Assembly (NCBI GenBank): GCA_963513935.1
Contig: OY740767.1
Location: 79,286,060 to 79,350,059 of the forward strand
Source: Aphrophora alni
Lineage: Eukaryota; Arthropoda; Insecta; Hemiptera; Aphrophoridae
DNA: 64,000 bases
Direction: 5' to 3'
Part shown: one piece after another, positions 63,570 through 64,000 of the stretch
Layout of the letters: each line of letters opens with the position of its first letter
Position numbering within the stretch: the stretch's first letter is position 1
Made by a program: the position numbers and the translations under genes
The notes under the pieces: generated by a model
Seen by the model: the letters and a program-made list of their open reading frames with translations, nothing else
What the model was told of the DNA's origin: nothing
The model's database searches: none

Positions 63570-64000
63570 TTACTCTGCGAAATAAATTATTTAGCATTAT
63601 AATACATTTTATAATATTAGTATATAAGGTTAAAGAAACCTATATTTTTTTATCCAAATATATTATTGTTTTATTCTTAATATATCATTTTGAAATATCC
63701 TAGAGAAAAAAAATTATCTTAATAGAATTAAATTATCCATATCCAAAGCACTGGAAATGTTGTTTCCTTCCATAAACATTGTAATATTTATGAACAGTTT
63801 GGATTTTTAATGTATATGCTTTCCACCATGTTTATCAACGTGAAAATACAAGACCATTTTAAAATATTTTGAACCTGTCAAGTTGTTTCAAATATTTATT
63901 TTTGAGATGTAATATCTGCCCATTTACACTGTAATGAGGGTCTGAGTAAACAATTGTTGAATTACTTATTACTTAGAAATTTAAATAAACTATAAATTGA
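63570..64000. other. AT-rich sequence without recognisable genes
   Basis: Nothing supported up to the window end. Confidence 0.5.

Overview
This is AT-rich eukaryotic DNA (by eye roughly 70% A+T or more; not counted) that looks like intergenic or intronic sequence of a large, repeat-rich arthropod genome, most likely an insect. The reasons are the mix of elements present (RTE and Jockey/CR1-type LINEs, Penelope-like elements, a Polinton/Maverick polymerase relic, an insect-type repetitive gene fragment), long CT, GT and TA microsatellites, and the absence of bacterial gene structure. I found no host gene, exon chain, tRNA or rRNA that I could defend. Nearly all recognisable coding sequence comes from decayed mobile elements.

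Layout. 1-14 kb: mostly featureless AT-rich DNA with a local duplication (3.2 and 3.6 kb), two small foldbacks (10.63 and 12.8 kb) and a repeat at 9.75-10.25 kb shared with 57.1-57.6 kb. 14.06-15.2 kb: a LINE 3' relic, then a 590-bp Penelope-like element (PLE-1) with a GIY-YIG coding remnant, a hammerhead-like motif and an 11-bp target-site duplication (TSD). 19.29-20.80 kb: a 5'-truncated RTE-type LINE on the minus strand flanked by a perfect 10-bp TSD, still holding a 364-codon open frame. 21.25-31.25 kb (block A) and 40.69-48.02 kb (block B) are two copies of an old, diverged segmental duplication containing an internal inversion, a local triplication and a shared LINE fragment. Block A alone also carries a second Penelope-like family (PLE-2; 262-bp inverted arms, 26.9-27.7 kb).

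Between the blocks lie a 204-bp PLE-1 foldback (33.7-33.9 kb) with a 54-bp perfect inverted repeat and 15-bp TSD; about 1.1 kb of decayed Polinton-type family-B DNA polymerase (34.3-35.4 kb, minus strand); and a 3.6-kb decayed Jockey/CR1-like LINE (35.5-39.2 kb, minus strand) with endonuclease and reverse transcriptase regions. 48-64 kb: a short insect repetitive-gene fragment (49.7-50.1 kb), very long CT and GT microsatellites, a three-copy inverted repeat at 54.1-54.4 kb, members of a diffuse repeat family, a LINE C-terminal relic (59.6-59.9 kb), a hammerhead-like motif with a canonical CTGATGA core (61.26 kb), TA and TGGA microsatellites and a 71-bp minisatellite (63.3-63.6 kb).

The most interesting theme is that three unrelated loci (15.1, 27.6 and 61.3 kb) share one compact layout: a CTGATGA-like box, a short hairpin, GAA, a two-base-pair stem III closed by a tetraloop, and an A or C before the predicted cut. 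This matches the minimal hammerhead ribozymes known from Penelope-like retroelements. Two of the three are tied to recognisable PLE coding ends, and two PLE insertions have clear TSDs.
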